Source: Virgisporangium ochraceum (GTDB lineage Bacteria > Actinomycetota > Actinomycetes > Mycobacteriales > Micromonosporaceae). From it: a DNA stretch of 64,000 bases. Where the stretch lies: contig NZ_BOPH01000017.1 of assembly GCF_016863655.1 (NCBI RefSeq), positions 124,001 to 188,000 of the forward strand, written 5' to 3'. Below, piece by piece: positions 1 through 7,974 of this stretch. A program made the position numbers and the translations under genes. The stretch's first letter is position 1; the number at the start of each line of letters is the position of its first letter. The notes under the pieces are model-generated. The model did not search any database. It saw only the letters and a list, made by a program, of their open reading frames with translations, and was not told where the DNA came from.

Positions 1-1
1 G

Positions 2-1084
2 CTGACCCAGTCGCACACGGTGCTCGACAACATCTCCACCAACTCGCGGTACCGGCTGCTCAACGAGCAGATCCTCGGTGCCCGCGGCGAGGCCATCGAC
101 CTCGACATCCGGGGCGTGGAGCGGCTGCGGGCGTGGAACGACTCGATCGCGCCCGAGGCGGCCTGCACCAGCGTCCAGTTCCACCTGCAGGTGGCGCCCG
201 AGGCGTTCGCCGCGTACTGGAACGCCGCGCAGGTGATCGCCGCGCCGCAGGTGGCGCTCGGCGCCAACTCGCCGTTCCTGTTCGGCCGCCGGTTGTGGGA
301 CGAGACCCGCATCGCGCTCTTCGAGCAGGCCACCGACACCCGGCCCGACGAGCTGAAGGCGCAGGGCGTGCGGCCGCGCGTCTGGTTCGGTGAGCGCTGG
401 ATCACCTCGATCTTCGACCTGTTCGAGGAGAACGTCAGATACTTCCCGCCGCTGCTGCCGATCGTGGAGGACGAGGAGCCCATGGACGTGCTGCAGGCCG
501 GCGGCACTCCGCGGCTCCCCGAGTTACGGCTGCACAACGGCACGATCTACCGCTGGAACCGGCCCGTGTACGACGTGATGAACGGCCGTCCGCACCTGCG
601 GGTCGAGAACCGCGTGCTGCCGGCCGGACCGACCGTGATCGACATCCTGGCCAACGCGGCGTTCTACTTCGGCCTGGTGCGGGCGATGGCCGAGGCCGAC
701 CGTCCACTGTGGACCCAGATGACGTTCTCCGTCGCCGAGGAGAACTTCCACACCGCCGCCCGCGACGGAATCGGCGCCCGCATCTGGTGGCCCCGTCTCG
801 GCGAGGTGTCCGTGACCACCCTCGTCTGCGACGTCCTTCTACCCATGGCGTACGAGGGGCTCGACCGCTTCGGGGTCGCCCCCGCGCTCCGCGACCACCT
901 GCTCGGCATCATCGAGGCACGCTGCCGGCTGCGCCGAAACGGTGCCGTGTGGCAGGCCGAACAGGTACGCCACCTCGAAGAGACCGTCGGCCTCGACCGC
1001 CCGTCGGCGTTACGCGAGATGCTCCGCCTGTACAGCGGCCACCTGCACGGCAACGATCCCGTGCACACGTGGCCGATCGGCTAG
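2..1084 (+). CDS. Glutamate-cysteine ligase-like (GCS2 superfamily) protein, 5' partial
   Basis: The frame is open from base 2, so the true start lies to the left of the window; the GTG at 20 is only the first in-frame start codon visible. The visible part is about 360 residues. It carries GCS2-type blocks: ALGANSPFLFGRR, PRVWFGERW, and HLRVENRVLPAGPT. These resemble the carboxylate-amine ligase fold that joins glutamate to an amine with ATP. Known actinobacterial relatives are about 500 aa, so roughly a quarter is missing. Whether it acts on cysteine (mycothiol or ergothioneine route) or another amine cannot be told. Its stop overlaps the stop of the convergent membrane protein gene. Confidence 0.75.
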   Translation: MTQSHTVLDNISTNSRYRLLNEQILGARGEAIDLDIRGVERLRAWNDSIAPEAACTSVQFHLQVAPEAFAAYWNAAQVIAAPQVALGANSPFLFGRRLWDETRIALFEQATDTRPDELKAQGVRPRVWFGERWITSIFDLFEENVRYFPPLLPIVEDEEPMDVLQAGGTPRLPELRLHNGTIYRWNRPVYDVMNGRPHLRVENRVLPAGPTVIDILANAAFYFGLVRAMAEADRPLWTQMTFSVAEENFHTAARDGIGARIWWPRLGEVSVTTLVCDVLLPMAYEGLDRFGVAPALRDHLLGIIEARCRLRRNGAVWQAEQVRHLEETVGLDRPSALREMLRLYSGHLHGNDPVHTWPIG

Positions 1085-2577
1085 CGCTTCGGCCGACGGG
1101 TGCGCGGGCGGGGTCCGTCGGGGTCGGTGCCGCCGCCGTCGGAGTCGTCCGCGGTCGGCTGCTGCGCCGTGCGGCCGGGCCACAGCGGAGGCTTGGGACC
1201 GGGACGCGGCTTGTCCTCCGCCGGCTTGTCGTTCGCGGTCGGCTCGGGCTCGACGGTGTCGGTCGCGTAGGCCTTGGCATCGGTGTCGGAGGAGCGGCCC
1301 AGGCTCCGGTACGCACGGGAGGGCGCGTAGTCGTCGTCGGCCAGGTCGTCGTCGGGGTCGCGGACCGGCTGGGTGCCGCTCGACGTGGCGACCCTGGCGG
1401 TCGGCTTGTCCTCCAGCGCGGCCGGCCAGCCCACGAGGTCGTCGTCGGAACGCTGGTCGGATGCCTTGCTGAGCACCGGGACGGGCGTCTCCCGGTCCTC
1501 TTGCGCGGTCTTGCCCTGCGCCTTCTCCTGCGCCTTCGCCTCGGCGGCGGCCTGCTTGTCCGCGGCCCTGCGCTCGGCGGCGGCCTGCTTCTCGGCGGCG
1601 CGCGCCTGCGCCGCGGCCTGCCGTTCGGCCTCGCGGGTGGCCTGACGCTCGGCCGCGAGGGCGCGGCGCTCGGCCTTCTCCTGTGCGGTGAGCGGCGGCC
1701 CGATCGCGGCGACCAGGACCGATCCGGCCAGGCCCGCGATCACCGCGTACGGCGCGAACATCGCGGCCGACCACTGCGAGATGTCGACGTTGTCCTCGCC
1801 CGCGAACTGCGGCGCCGCGAGGAGATAGGCGGCGGCGACGAGCAGCGGACCGACGGCACCGGAGATCGCGACGCCCACCCGGCTGTCGCCCCGCCGGCCG
1901 GCCCGCCACGCGGCGAGGAAGCCGATGGCCGCGGCGGCCACGAGCATCACGACGACACCGGGCATGTAGAACCCGCGCACCTGCGGCCCGCCGTTGAACT
2001 CCCAGAACGCGAGCTGGGCGAGCACGGGCTCGTCGCCCTGGCGCAGGTTGTCGGTCACCGAGATCACTGCGAGCAACCAGATGTAGGCCGCCGTGGCCAC
2101 CACGTTCGCGGCGACCGCCCGTGCGGTCAGCGCGCCCACCGCGGTCAGCAGGCCGATGATGACGCCGAGCACGACGTAGCCGGCGGCGGTCCACTCGGGG
2201 GCGAAGTTGTCGGGCGTCTCGGCGGCGCGTGCCGGCACGGCGACCAGCGGAACGACCACGAGCGCACCGATCGCGGCGGCGAACACGAGCGCGGCCCGCC
2301 AGGCGCCGAGCACGAAGCCGTCGAGCGAGTCGGGATGGGAGTCACCCCGGCCGGCGAGCATGTGTGCGGTCACCGCGCCGAGCACCGTCGACGTCGCGGC
2401 GATCCAGACGACCCACGCGAGGCTGGCCAGCCACGGCACCCGGCCGTTGTCGGGCTCGACGGCGGGCAGCCAGGCGACGATGCCCAGGCCGTAGCCGATA
2501 CCCAGCTGCGCGGCGCCGGCCCCGGCCGCAATCGCGACCGCGGTGATGGACGATCCGGCCCAACTTCGTGCCGCCAT
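1081..2577 (-). CDS. Polytopic membrane protein with long cytoplasmic coiled-coil tail
   Basis: A 498-aa protein of unknown function. About eight hydrophobic segments fill residues 1-300. A highly charged Ala/Glu/Arg/Lys-rich stretch (about residues 305-370, repeats of the type ERQAAAQARAAEKQAAAERR) follows and should form a coiled coil. The C-terminal 130 residues are acidic, Pro-rich and probably disordered. The start at 2577 (MAARSW) is preferred over an upstream start at 2658 because the first membrane helix begins there and a -10 hexamer TACGCT lies 7 nt before it. No catalytic motif is visible. It could be a scaffold or a permease-like protein; I do not recognise a named family. Confidence 0.7.
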   Translation of the reverse strand: MAARSWAGSSITAVAIAAGAGAAQLGIGYGLGIVAWLPAVEPDNGRVPWLASLAWVVWIAATSTVLGAVTAHMLAGRGDSHPDSLDGFVLGAWRAALVFAAAIGALVVVPLVAVPARAAETPDNFAPEWTAAGYVVLGVIIGLLTAVGALTARAVAANVVATAAYIWLLAVISVTDNLRQGDEPVLAQLAFWEFNGGPQVRGFYMPGVVVMLVAAAAIGFLAAWRAGRRGDSRVGVAISGAVGPLLVAAAYLLAAPQFAGEDNVDISQWSAAMFAPYAVIAGLAGSVLVAAIGPPLTAQEKAERRALAAERQATREAERQAAAQARAAEKQAAAERRAADKQAAAEAKAQEKAQGKTAQEDRETPVPVLSKASDQRSDDDLVGWPAALEDKPTARVATSSGTQPVRDPDDDLADDDYAPSRAYRSLGRSSDTDAKAYATDTVEPEPTANDKPAEDKPRPGPKPPLWPGRTAQQPTADDSDGGGTDPDGPRPRTRRPKR

Positions 2578-2584
2578 GCCGCGC

Positions 2585-2590
2585 AGCGTA
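2585..2590 (-). promoter_or_regulatory. Leaderless -10 element
   Basis: TACGCT on the minus strand, 7 nt before the ATG at 2577. It has the TANNNT form, and no ribosome-binding site lies between it and the start, so the mRNA probably begins at the start codon. Confidence 0.5.
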
Positions 2591-2754
2591 CGCGTAACTA
2601 TCAAAGTGGGCGATCCCTGAGGCGGGGGGCGGGAACATACCGGTAGGAACTGCCGCAACTTCCACGCCTCCGTCGGAGTTTCCTTCGGCGTTGGCTGAGG
2701 TACTTAGGGCTGGAACGACATTGGTGATGGGACCGCAATCAATGGGCGACGACA

Positions 2755-3543
2755 ATGGGTGACGACCGCAGACAGCCACCGGACCGCACCGCGCCGATGG
2801 GCCGGTTCGACGACGACGAGACTCGCATCCGCCCAGGTGGCGCATTCGACGAGACCCGCGTGCGGCCGGGTGGCGGTCTCGACGAGACCCGCGTGCGGCC
2901 GGCCGGCGCCGGCGGAGGCCCGGACGGCATCCCCGGCGGCATCCCCGGCGGGGCACCCGACGGCACGCGCATGCTGCCGCCCACGCCGGACGAGCCTCCG
3001 CGCTGGGAGGCCCGCGCGACGGTGCCACCGGCCGGTGCCGTGCCACCCGCGCCGTACGAGTACTACGAGGATCCCGTCGCACCGCCGGACGACCGGAACT
3101 GGCTGCGTCCGCTCCTGTTCGGGCTGCTCGGCCTCGTGCTGCTGGGCGCGCTGCTCACCGGCATCTGGCTGATCTTCACGGCCGACGACGAGCCGCCCGC
3201 GCCGCAGGTCAGCGCGTCGGCCGCGCCGAGCGCACCGGCGACCACCCGCACTACACCGCCGGCGACCAGCGCTCCGCCGACGTCGGCGGCGCCGGAGACG
3301 GTGGTGGTGCCGGGCGACCTGATCGGGCTCACCGAGGACGAGGCGCGGCAGAAGCTCGAAGACGCGGGACTGCGGGTGCAGGTGACCCGTCGGGCAGACG
3401 CCACGATGGCGCCCGGAACGGTGATCGAAGCCGACCCGGAGCCGGGCAGCGACGTCGAGCCGAACACGGTGGTGCGGATCGTCGTGGCGACCGCTCCTCG
3501 ACCGTCACCGCCCCGGTCGTCCCAGGACGACGGCAACGGCTGA
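2755..3543 (+). CDS. Single-pass membrane protein with N-terminal DETR repeats and one PASTA domain
   Basis: A 262-aa protein. The cytoplasmic N-terminus holds three copies of DETR[IV]RP[GA]G at residues about 21-29, 32-40 and 43-51 (period 11), then Pro/Gly-rich sequence. A transmembrane helix lies at about residues 115-140. It is followed by a Thr/Pro/Ala-rich spacer and one PASTA domain (about 180-245, VVVPGDLIGLTEDEARQKL). PASTA domains bind peptidoglycan fragments and are typical of PknB-type kinases, but there is no kinase domain here. The repeated Thr in an acidic-Thr-Arg setting looks like a phosphorylation target, which is inference. Hairpins at 3570-3646 follow the gene. Confidence 0.8.
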   Translation: MGDDRRQPPDRTAPMGRFDDDETRIRPGGAFDETRVRPGGGLDETRVRPAGAGGGPDGIPGGIPGGAPDGTRMLPPTPDEPPRWEARATVPPAGAVPPAPYEYYEDPVAPPDDRNWLRPLLFGLLGLVLLGALLTGIWLIFTADDEPPAPQVSASAAPSAPATTRTTPPATSAPPTSAAPETVVVPGDLIGLTEDEARQKLEDAGLRVQVTRRADATMAPGTVIEADPEPGSDVEPNTVVRIVVATAPRPSPPRSSQDDGNG

Positions 3544-3569
3544 GTCACAGGTGGCTGGACACGTGCGGA

Positions 3570-3595
3570 CCCGGCCAGGTGTGAGCCTGGCCGGG
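3570..3595. terminator. Hairpin terminator 1
   Basis: A perfect 10-bp stem, CCCGGCCAGG paired with CCTGGCCGGG, with loop TGTGAG, 27 nt after the PASTA gene stop. There is no T-tract, as is common in actinomycetes. Confidence 0.65.
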
Positions 3596-3606
3596 AAGGA
3601 AGGTCC

Positions 3607-3646
3607 GAACCGGGCTGACGCCCCCGCCGGGCGTCAGCCCGGGTTC
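3607..3646. terminator. Hairpin terminator 2 (bidirectional)
   Basis: GGGCTGACGCCC at 3612-3623 pairs perfectly with GGGCGTCAGCCC at 3629-3640 (loop CCGCC). The outer arms GAACC and GGTTC extend the stem with one bulge. It sits between two convergent genes and can serve both; its right edge touches the stop codon of the minus-strand gene. Confidence 0.7.
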
Positions 3647-4001
3647 AGCCGACGGTGGTGCGGAACCGGGTCTGCGCCGGGACCGCGCCGACCCTGCCGT
3701 ACGTAAGACCCGCCAGTTGAACGAAGATCGACCGCCGGGCGACCGCATCACCGGCCGCGTTGAGCTGGTAGCCGTCGAGCCAGGCCCAGCCGTCGTAGGT
3801 CGGCCAGTCGTGCATCCGGATCACCCGGAAGAGCATCGGCTCGATGAACTGGACACTCGCCTTCTTTGTCACCCGCAGCACATCACCGGATTTGGGTAAC
3901 ACGGTGGGTATCTCCTCGAAGTCGGCGCGGGCCCTTGCCTGGCCCGACGGCTCATCCAACACCTTGGGTGTCACTCGCTGTGGTTGCCGCAGCGACACCA
4001 C
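3645..4001 (-). CDS. Hypothetical protein (118 aa)
   Basis: A soluble 118-residue protein with no signal peptide and no motif I recognise. It is rich in aromatic residues near the middle (MHDWPTYDGWAWLDGYQL) and has a GTG start at 4001. No clear ribosome-binding site or TANNNT element precedes it, so the start is uncertain; ATG at a later codon is possible. Strong hairpins mark its 3' end. It is probably a family-specific conserved protein of unknown function. Confidence 0.55.
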   Translation of the reverse strand: MVSLRQPQRVTPKVLDEPSGQARARADFEEIPTVLPKSGDVLRVTKKASVQFIEPMLFRVIRMHDWPTYDGWAWLDGYQLNAAGDAVARRSIFVQLAGLTYGRVGAVPAQTRFRTTVG

Positions 4002-4165
4002 CCAGAAGCCGGATCGTTAAAGGGAACGGGCTCGGCCCCGCTCGGCAACGGTTAATTGTGACGCTTTGCGACCCATCGACGCGATCCAACCATCGGGTGC
4101 CCCACCCATTGGTGAACAGTCAGTGAACCGAGTCACACGAATAGCTTGCCCCACCCCGCATGATC

Positions 4166-4180
4166 ATTGCAACTTGCAAT
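4166..4180. promoter_or_regulatory. 15-bp palindrome, candidate operator of the XRE regulator
   Basis: ATTGCAA-C-TTGCAAT is a perfect palindrome about 125 bp before the XRE gene. Its right half (TTGCAA, 4174-4179) could serve as a -35, with TAGCTT (4195-4200) 15 bp further on as a -10. This is the usual position for an autoregulatory site of a helix-turn-helix protein. The rest of 4002-4304 shows no gene. Confidence 0.5.
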
Positions 4181-4304
4181 TCGTGACCCGAGAGTAGCTT
4201 CTCATTCATTTCCCATGGTCCAGCCGATGCGGGTTGATGGAACACCCCTGGAAAGGCACACTGAACCGGATTCGGGTATTGATCGATTAGTCCGGAGGTG
4301 CTCC

Positions 4305-5153
4305 GTGGCGGGCCGACGGGGCAGCCCGACGCTACGGCGTCGTCAGCTCGGGCAGGAACTGCGCAGGCTGCGGGAAGCCGCCGGTACGACCATCGACCAG
4401 GTGGCCGAGCGTATGGAGTGCTCCGCGTCGAAGGTCTCCCGTATCGAGACCGGCCAGTCCGGGGTCAGTTCCCGTGAGATCCGCAAGATCCTGGCCGCCT
4501 ACGAGGTCGACGGTCCGAAGGGTGAAGAGCTCGTCGAGATGGCCCGCGAGGCCAAGCAACGCGGCTGGTGGCAGCTGTACGGAACCGTCCTCACCAGCGC
4601 ATACGTGGGTCTCGAGGCGGCCGCGACGGAGCTCCGCTCGTTCGAACCGCTCGTTGTTCCGGGCCTTCTGCAGACGGAGGAGTACGCCCGGGCAATGGTG
4701 CACGCCGGATGGCCAGGTGCTTCCACCGAAGAGGTTGAGCAACGCATCCGTGTCCGGATGAAGCGTCAGTCGTTGCTCTATCAGGATGACCCGCTCCGGC
4801 TCTCGATCGTGCTGGACGAAGCAGCTCTGCGCCGTCCGGTCGGGGGGATCGACGTGATGCGCCGACAGCTTGACCGGCTCCGACAGGCCGCCGAGCTGCC
4901 GCACGTCACGCTCCAGGTGCTGCCGCTTCTCGCTGGCGCGCACGGGGGGATGGACGGTGCGTTCACCATCCTCCTGTTCGACGAACCGGCCAATCAGAAC
5001 CTGGTCTTCGCGGCCAACGGCGCTGGCGGTCTGTTCCTGGAGAAAGATGAAGAGATCGCTCGGTACGCGGGCATCTTCGAGGGGTTGCGGAACGGCGCGC
5101 TGTCGCCGAGGAGCTCCGTCGAGTTGATCGCGACATTGGCAAAGGAGCCGTAG
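4305..5153 (+). CDS. XRE-family transcriptional regulator with DUF5753 (Scr1-type) domain
   Basis: A 282-aa DNA-binding regulator. The N-terminal helix-turn-helix (about residues 12-65) includes LGQELRRLREAAGTTIDQVA and CSASKVSRIETGQSGVS. It is followed by a DUF5753 domain (about 90-275) with the hallmark PLVVPGLLQTEEYARA and LPHVTLQVLPL. The GTG at 4305 is chosen because GGAGG lies at 4294-4298; the frame is open further upstream but that part is not family-like. The stop overlaps the DUF397 start by one base, so the two are co-translated. XRE/DUF397 pairs abound in sporulating actinomycetes; some (WhiJ, Scr1-like) tune development and antibiotic production, others behave like toxin-antitoxin pairs. 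Confidence 0.92.
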   Translation: MAGRRGSPTLRRRQLGQELRRLREAAGTTIDQVAERMECSASKVSRIETGQSGVSSREIRKILAAYEVDGPKGEELVEMAREAKQRGWWQLYGTVLTSAYVGLEAAATELRSFEPLVVPGLLQTEEYARAMVHAGWPGASTEEVEQRIRVRMKRQSLLYQDDPLRLSIVLDEAALRRPVGGIDVMRRQLDRLRQAAELPHVTLQVLPLLAGAHGGMDGAFTILLFDEPANQNLVFAANGAGGLFLEKDEEIARYAGIFEGLRNGALSPRSSVELIATLAKEP

Positions 5154-5377
5154 TGGAGATCGAGACCAAGGGTCTGCGCGTGAATCTGGACAACGCCGTC
5201 TGGCAGAAGAGCAGCCGGAGCGGGCCGGTTTCAGACAACTGCGTGGAGATCGCGTTCGTCGACGGCGCGATCGCGATGCGTGACTCGAAGCACCCGGATG
5301 GTCCGGTGCTCCTCTTCACGGCCGAGGAGTGGGACGCGTTCGTCGAGGGCGCGAAGGACGGCGAGTTCGACGTCTGA
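5153..5377 (+). CDS. DUF397 small protein, partner of the XRE regulator
   Basis: A 74-aa acidic protein with the DUF397 signature: W-x-K-SS-S near residue 19 (AVWQKSSRSG), NCVEIAF, AMRDSKHPDGPVLLFT, and W-DAFV near the C-terminus. It starts at a GTG sharing its first base with the XRE stop, so its translation depends on that of the regulator. DUF397 proteins are thought to bind or modulate the adjacent XRE protein. A strong terminator hairpin follows 24 nt after the stop, closing the two-gene operon. Confidence 0.92.
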   Translation: MEIETKGLRVNLDNAVWQKSSRSGPVSDNCVEIAFVDGAIAMRDSKHPDGPVLLFTAEEWDAFVEGAKDGEFDV

Positions 5378-5400
5378 CTGACCGGGTTCCGCTTGCTTTT

Positions 5401-5431
5401 CTGGGCTCCCACGCCTCGTGTGGGGGCCCAG
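5401..5431. terminator. Terminator of the XRE-DUF397 operon
   Basis: A 12-bp stem, CTGGGCTCCCAC with GTGGGGGCCCAG (one G-T wobble), with loop GCCTCGT. No T-run follows. Confidence 0.65.
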
Positions 5432-5553
5432 ATCTGCCTGGGCAGAAGTTTCTGAAGCCGGGCGTCGCCCTGCTTGGGTCGGGTCGTTGTACCAGGTGGC
5501 GCGGTAATTGCCGGGCCAACACGCGGCCACGACGAAGGCAGGCGACACCCGAT

Positions 5554-6150
5554 ATGACCACTGGCCCCGACAACCTGGGCAATGGCGCGGCCAAGACCGA
5601 GGACCGGTTTGCCGGCCAGCTCGGTTACCGGCCGCGCGGTTCCCGCGACGGTGGGTCGCTGCCCGCCGGTCGCCCCACCAACGGCCCCCACGATGGACCG
5701 CTCAACGGCTCGTTGGGCGGTCCGATCTCCGGCGGCGGCACCCGCATGAACGGCAACCGCAACGGTTCGGCGCTGAACGGCAGTTCGCTGAGCAACCCGC
5801 TCGACCCGGGCCCGCTGGGTAGCCCGCTCGACGGCACCGGGCTGCCCGAGCTGGCCGCTCCGATCCATACCGAAAACCTCATCGCATCGACGCTTACCGA
5901 ACCGAAGCTTCCCGATACAGATCCGGTTGAATCGGATCTCTCGTTTCGGGATTCATCTAACCTGATGGCTTCTGATTCGTGGTTGGAATCGGCCGGGAAG
6001 GACGTCGTGGACCACCCGCTGCTGCGCGGGTTGCTTCTCGAGTTGCCGCCCAAGGGATCAACGATGCAGGTCCAGTGGCTGGACCGGTGGTTCGAGGCGG
6101 CGCGGTCGATCCTCGAACTTCTGTACCGCTTCGAAGGCAAACGCGACTGA
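5554..6150 (+). CDS. Hypothetical protein (198 aa), disordered N-terminus and conserved-looking C-terminus
   Basis: Residues 1-100 are rich in Gly, Asn, Pro and Ser, with repeated NG/PL motifs (NGPHDGPLNGSLGGP). Residues 145-198 are more ordered and amphipathic, with aromatic residues (MQVQWLDRWFEAARSILELL). The start ATG at 5554 follows AAGGCAGG at about 5535. No membrane helix or known domain is evident. The C-terminal helix with Trp/Phe could be a docking segment, but that is speculative. Base use shifts to lower GC around 5870-5990, unlike the neighbours. Confidence 0.6.
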   Translation: MTTGPDNLGNGAAKTEDRFAGQLGYRPRGSRDGGSLPAGRPTNGPHDGPLNGSLGGPISGGGTRMNGNRNGSALNGSSLSNPLDPGPLGSPLDGTGLPELAAPIHTENLIASTLTEPKLPDTDPVESDLSFRDSSNLMASDSWLESAGKDVVDHPLLRGLLLELPPKGSTMQVQWLDRWFEAARSILELLYRFEGKRD

Positions 6151-6251
6151 GTGACAATCCATAAGTAGACCGCTTCCGATCTCTGACTTCAATACCTATC
6201 AATCGTTAAGGCGGCTGAATAGGCTCTCCTCCAATCGACGCACCAGCGTTT

Positions 6252-6269
6252 CGGTGCCTGTGGGCACCG
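6252..6269 (+). promoter_or_regulatory. Hairpin in the 5' leader of the subtilase gene
   Basis: CGGTGCC and GGCACCG form a 7-bp stem with loop TGTG, about 35 nt before the subtilase start and upstream of its strong GGAGGAG ribosome-binding site (about 6291-6301). Its role is not known. Confidence 0.35.
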
Positions 6270-6302
6270 GCACGGACGGTCGTCCCCAGGGGAGGAGAAG
6301 GT

Positions 6303-7877
6303 ATGGAACCTTCGGAAGTCCGGCGCCGCGGGCTGAAACTGCTCGCGGTGGCCGCGGCGGCGGTGACGGCCGGTGCCATGACGGCCGGTTCGCCGGCGGC
6401 GGCCGCACCCGCCGAGGGCCAGGTCCTCGGTGCCGGCGCGGCGGACGTCGTGCCCGGCAGCTACATCGTCGCCCTGAAGGCCAACGCGACGGCGCGATCC
6501 TCGGTGCAGTCGCTCGCCGGCAGGTACGGCGGCGCGGTCAAGCACACGTACAGCCACGCGTTGAACGGCTTCGCGGCGAACCTGACGGAGACACAGGCCA
6601 AGCGGTTGGCGGCCGACCCGTCGGTCGAGTACGTCCAGGCTGACAGCGTCGTCACGATCAGCGGTACCCAGGCGAACCCGCCCTCGTGGGGTCTGGACCG
6701 CATCGACCAACGCAACCTGCCACTGGACTCCAGCTACACCTATCCGGACGTCACCCAGGCGGTGACGGCGTACGTGATCGACACCGGGGTCCGGACCTCC
6801 CACGGCACGTTCGGTGGCCGGGCCAGCTGGGGTAACAACACCTCCGGCGACGGAAACAACTCCGACTGCAACGGGCACGGAACGCATGTCGCCGGAACGA
6901 TCGGCGGCAGCCAGTTCGGCGTCGCGAAGACCGTCAGCATCGTGGCGGTGAAGGTGCTCGACTGCTCCGGCAACGGCACCAACGCCGGTGTCATCGCCGG
7001 TGTCGACTGGGTGACGGCAAACGCCCGGGGCAAGCTCGCCGTGGCGAACATGAGCCTCGGCGGCGGCGCCAACCAGCCGCTCGACACTGCTGTGGCCAAC
7101 TCGATCGCGTCCGGCGTGACGTACGCGGTCGCGGCAGGAAACAGCAACGGCGCCAACGCCTGCAGCTACTCGCCGGCCCGGACGGCGACAGCGATCACCG
7201 TCGGCTCGACGACGAACACCGACGCGCGGTCGTCGTTCTCGAACGTCGGCACCTGCGTCGACATCTTCGCGCCGGGTTCGAACATCACCTCGGCGTGGCG
7301 CACCAGCGACACGGCGACAAACACGATCAGCGGCACCTCGATGGCGTCGCCGCACGTGGCCGGCGCCGCGGCGTTGCTCAAAGCCCAGAACCCGACCTGG
7401 ACCCCGCAGCAGATCCGCGATGCCATGGTCGCCAACGCGACGCCGAACAAGGTGACCAGCCCTGGCAGCGGTTCCCCGAACCTGCTGCTCAATGTGGGAG
7501 GCGGCACGGTCGAACCGCCGCCGCCCCCGCCGCCGGGCTGCTCCGGCACCAACGGCACCGACGTGATGATCCCCGACAACACCACCGTGTACAGCGACAT
7601 CGCGATCAGCGGTTGCAACCGGAACGCCTCGGCCACGGCCAGCGTGACGGCGGACATCAGGCACACCTACCGCGGTGACCTCGTCGTCGACCTGGTCGCG
7701 CCCGACGGCTCCACCTACAACCTGCACAACGGCGCCGGCGGCAGCGCCGACAACCTCAGCATCGCTGCGACGGTGAACCTGTCGTCCGAGGCCGCCAGCG
7801 GCACGTGGCGCCTGCGGGTCCAGGACACCGCGACGTTCGACACCGGCTACGTCAACACGTGGTCGCTGACCGTCTAG
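6303..7877 (+). CDS. Secreted S8 subtilisin-like serine protease with P domain
   Basis: A 524-aa preproprotease. The Sec signal peptide covers about residues 1-36 (Arg-rich n-region, long Ala-rich core). An inhibitor I9 prodomain (about 50-115, SYIVALKANATA) must be cleaved for activity. The peptidase S8 domain (about 125-395) has the triad Asp160 (VIDTGV), His192 (GHGTHVAG) and Ser346 (GTSMASPHVAG), with oxyanion Asn280. A PPPPPPP linker at about 405 leads to a proprotein-convertase P domain (about 415-524). The layout matches aqualysin/proteinase K-type secreted enzymes. The start ATG follows GGAGGAGAAGG. It ends in a 17-bp terminator hairpin. Confidence 0.95.
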   Translation: MEPSEVRRRGLKLLAVAAAAVTAGAMTAGSPAAAAPAEGQVLGAGAADVVPGSYIVALKANATARSSVQSLAGRYGGAVKHTYSHALNGFAANLTETQAKRLAADPSVEYVQADSVVTISGTQANPPSWGLDRIDQRNLPLDSSYTYPDVTQAVTAYVIDTGVRTSHGTFGGRASWGNNTSGDGNNSDCNGHGTHVAGTIGGSQFGVAKTVSIVAVKVLDCSGNGTNAGVIAGVDWVTANARGKLAVANMSLGGGANQPLDTAVANSIASGVTYAVAAGNSNGANACSYSPARTATAITVGSTTNTDARSSFSNVGTCVDIFAPGSNITSAWRTSDTATNTISGTSMASPHVAGAAALLKAQNPTWTPQQIRDAMVANATPNKVTSPGSGSPNLLLNVGGGTVEPPPPPPPGCSGTNGTDVMIPDNTTVYSDIAISGCNRNASATASVTADIRHTYRGDLVVDLVAPDGSTYNLHNGAGGSADNLSIAATVNLSSEAASGTWRLRVQDTATFDTGYVNTWSLTV

Positions 7878-7895
7878 CCAATTGGTTCCGCTCAA

Positions 7896-7933
7896 CCTGT
7901 CGAGGCGGGCAACCTTTTGCCCGCCTCGACAGG
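7896..7933. terminator. Very strong terminator between the two subtilase genes
   Basis: A perfect 17-bp stem: the left arm 7896-7912 (CCTGTCGAGGCGGGCAA) pairs with the right arm 7917-7933, with loop CCTT. It begins 19 nt after the first subtilase stop. Confidence 0.85.
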
Positions 7934-7960
7934 TGTCGATGGATAGGACATCCATCGACA
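7934..7960. promoter_or_regulatory. 27-bp inverted repeat just before the second subtilase gene
   Basis: TGTCGATGGAT (7934-7944) and ATCCATCGACA (7950-7960) are perfect 11-bp arms around AGGAC. The repeat abuts the preceding terminator and ends 14 nt before the ATG at 7975. An alternative ATG at 7960 overlaps its last base, and its loop would hold that start's AGGA. It could be an operator or an mRNA switch. Confidence 0.55.
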
Positions 7961-7974
7961 TGACTGGAGAGCGG

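Noticed and set aside
709-2646. 645-aa open frame on the plus strand
   Set aside because: It is antisense to the membrane protein gene, is Arg/Gly-rich as expected for third-position GC bias, and has no domain.
4167-4304. N-terminal extension of the XRE regulator to 4167
   Set aside because: The SD GGAGG lies at 4294-4298, the palindrome 4166-4180 would be inside it, and the extension lacks helix-turn-helix homology.
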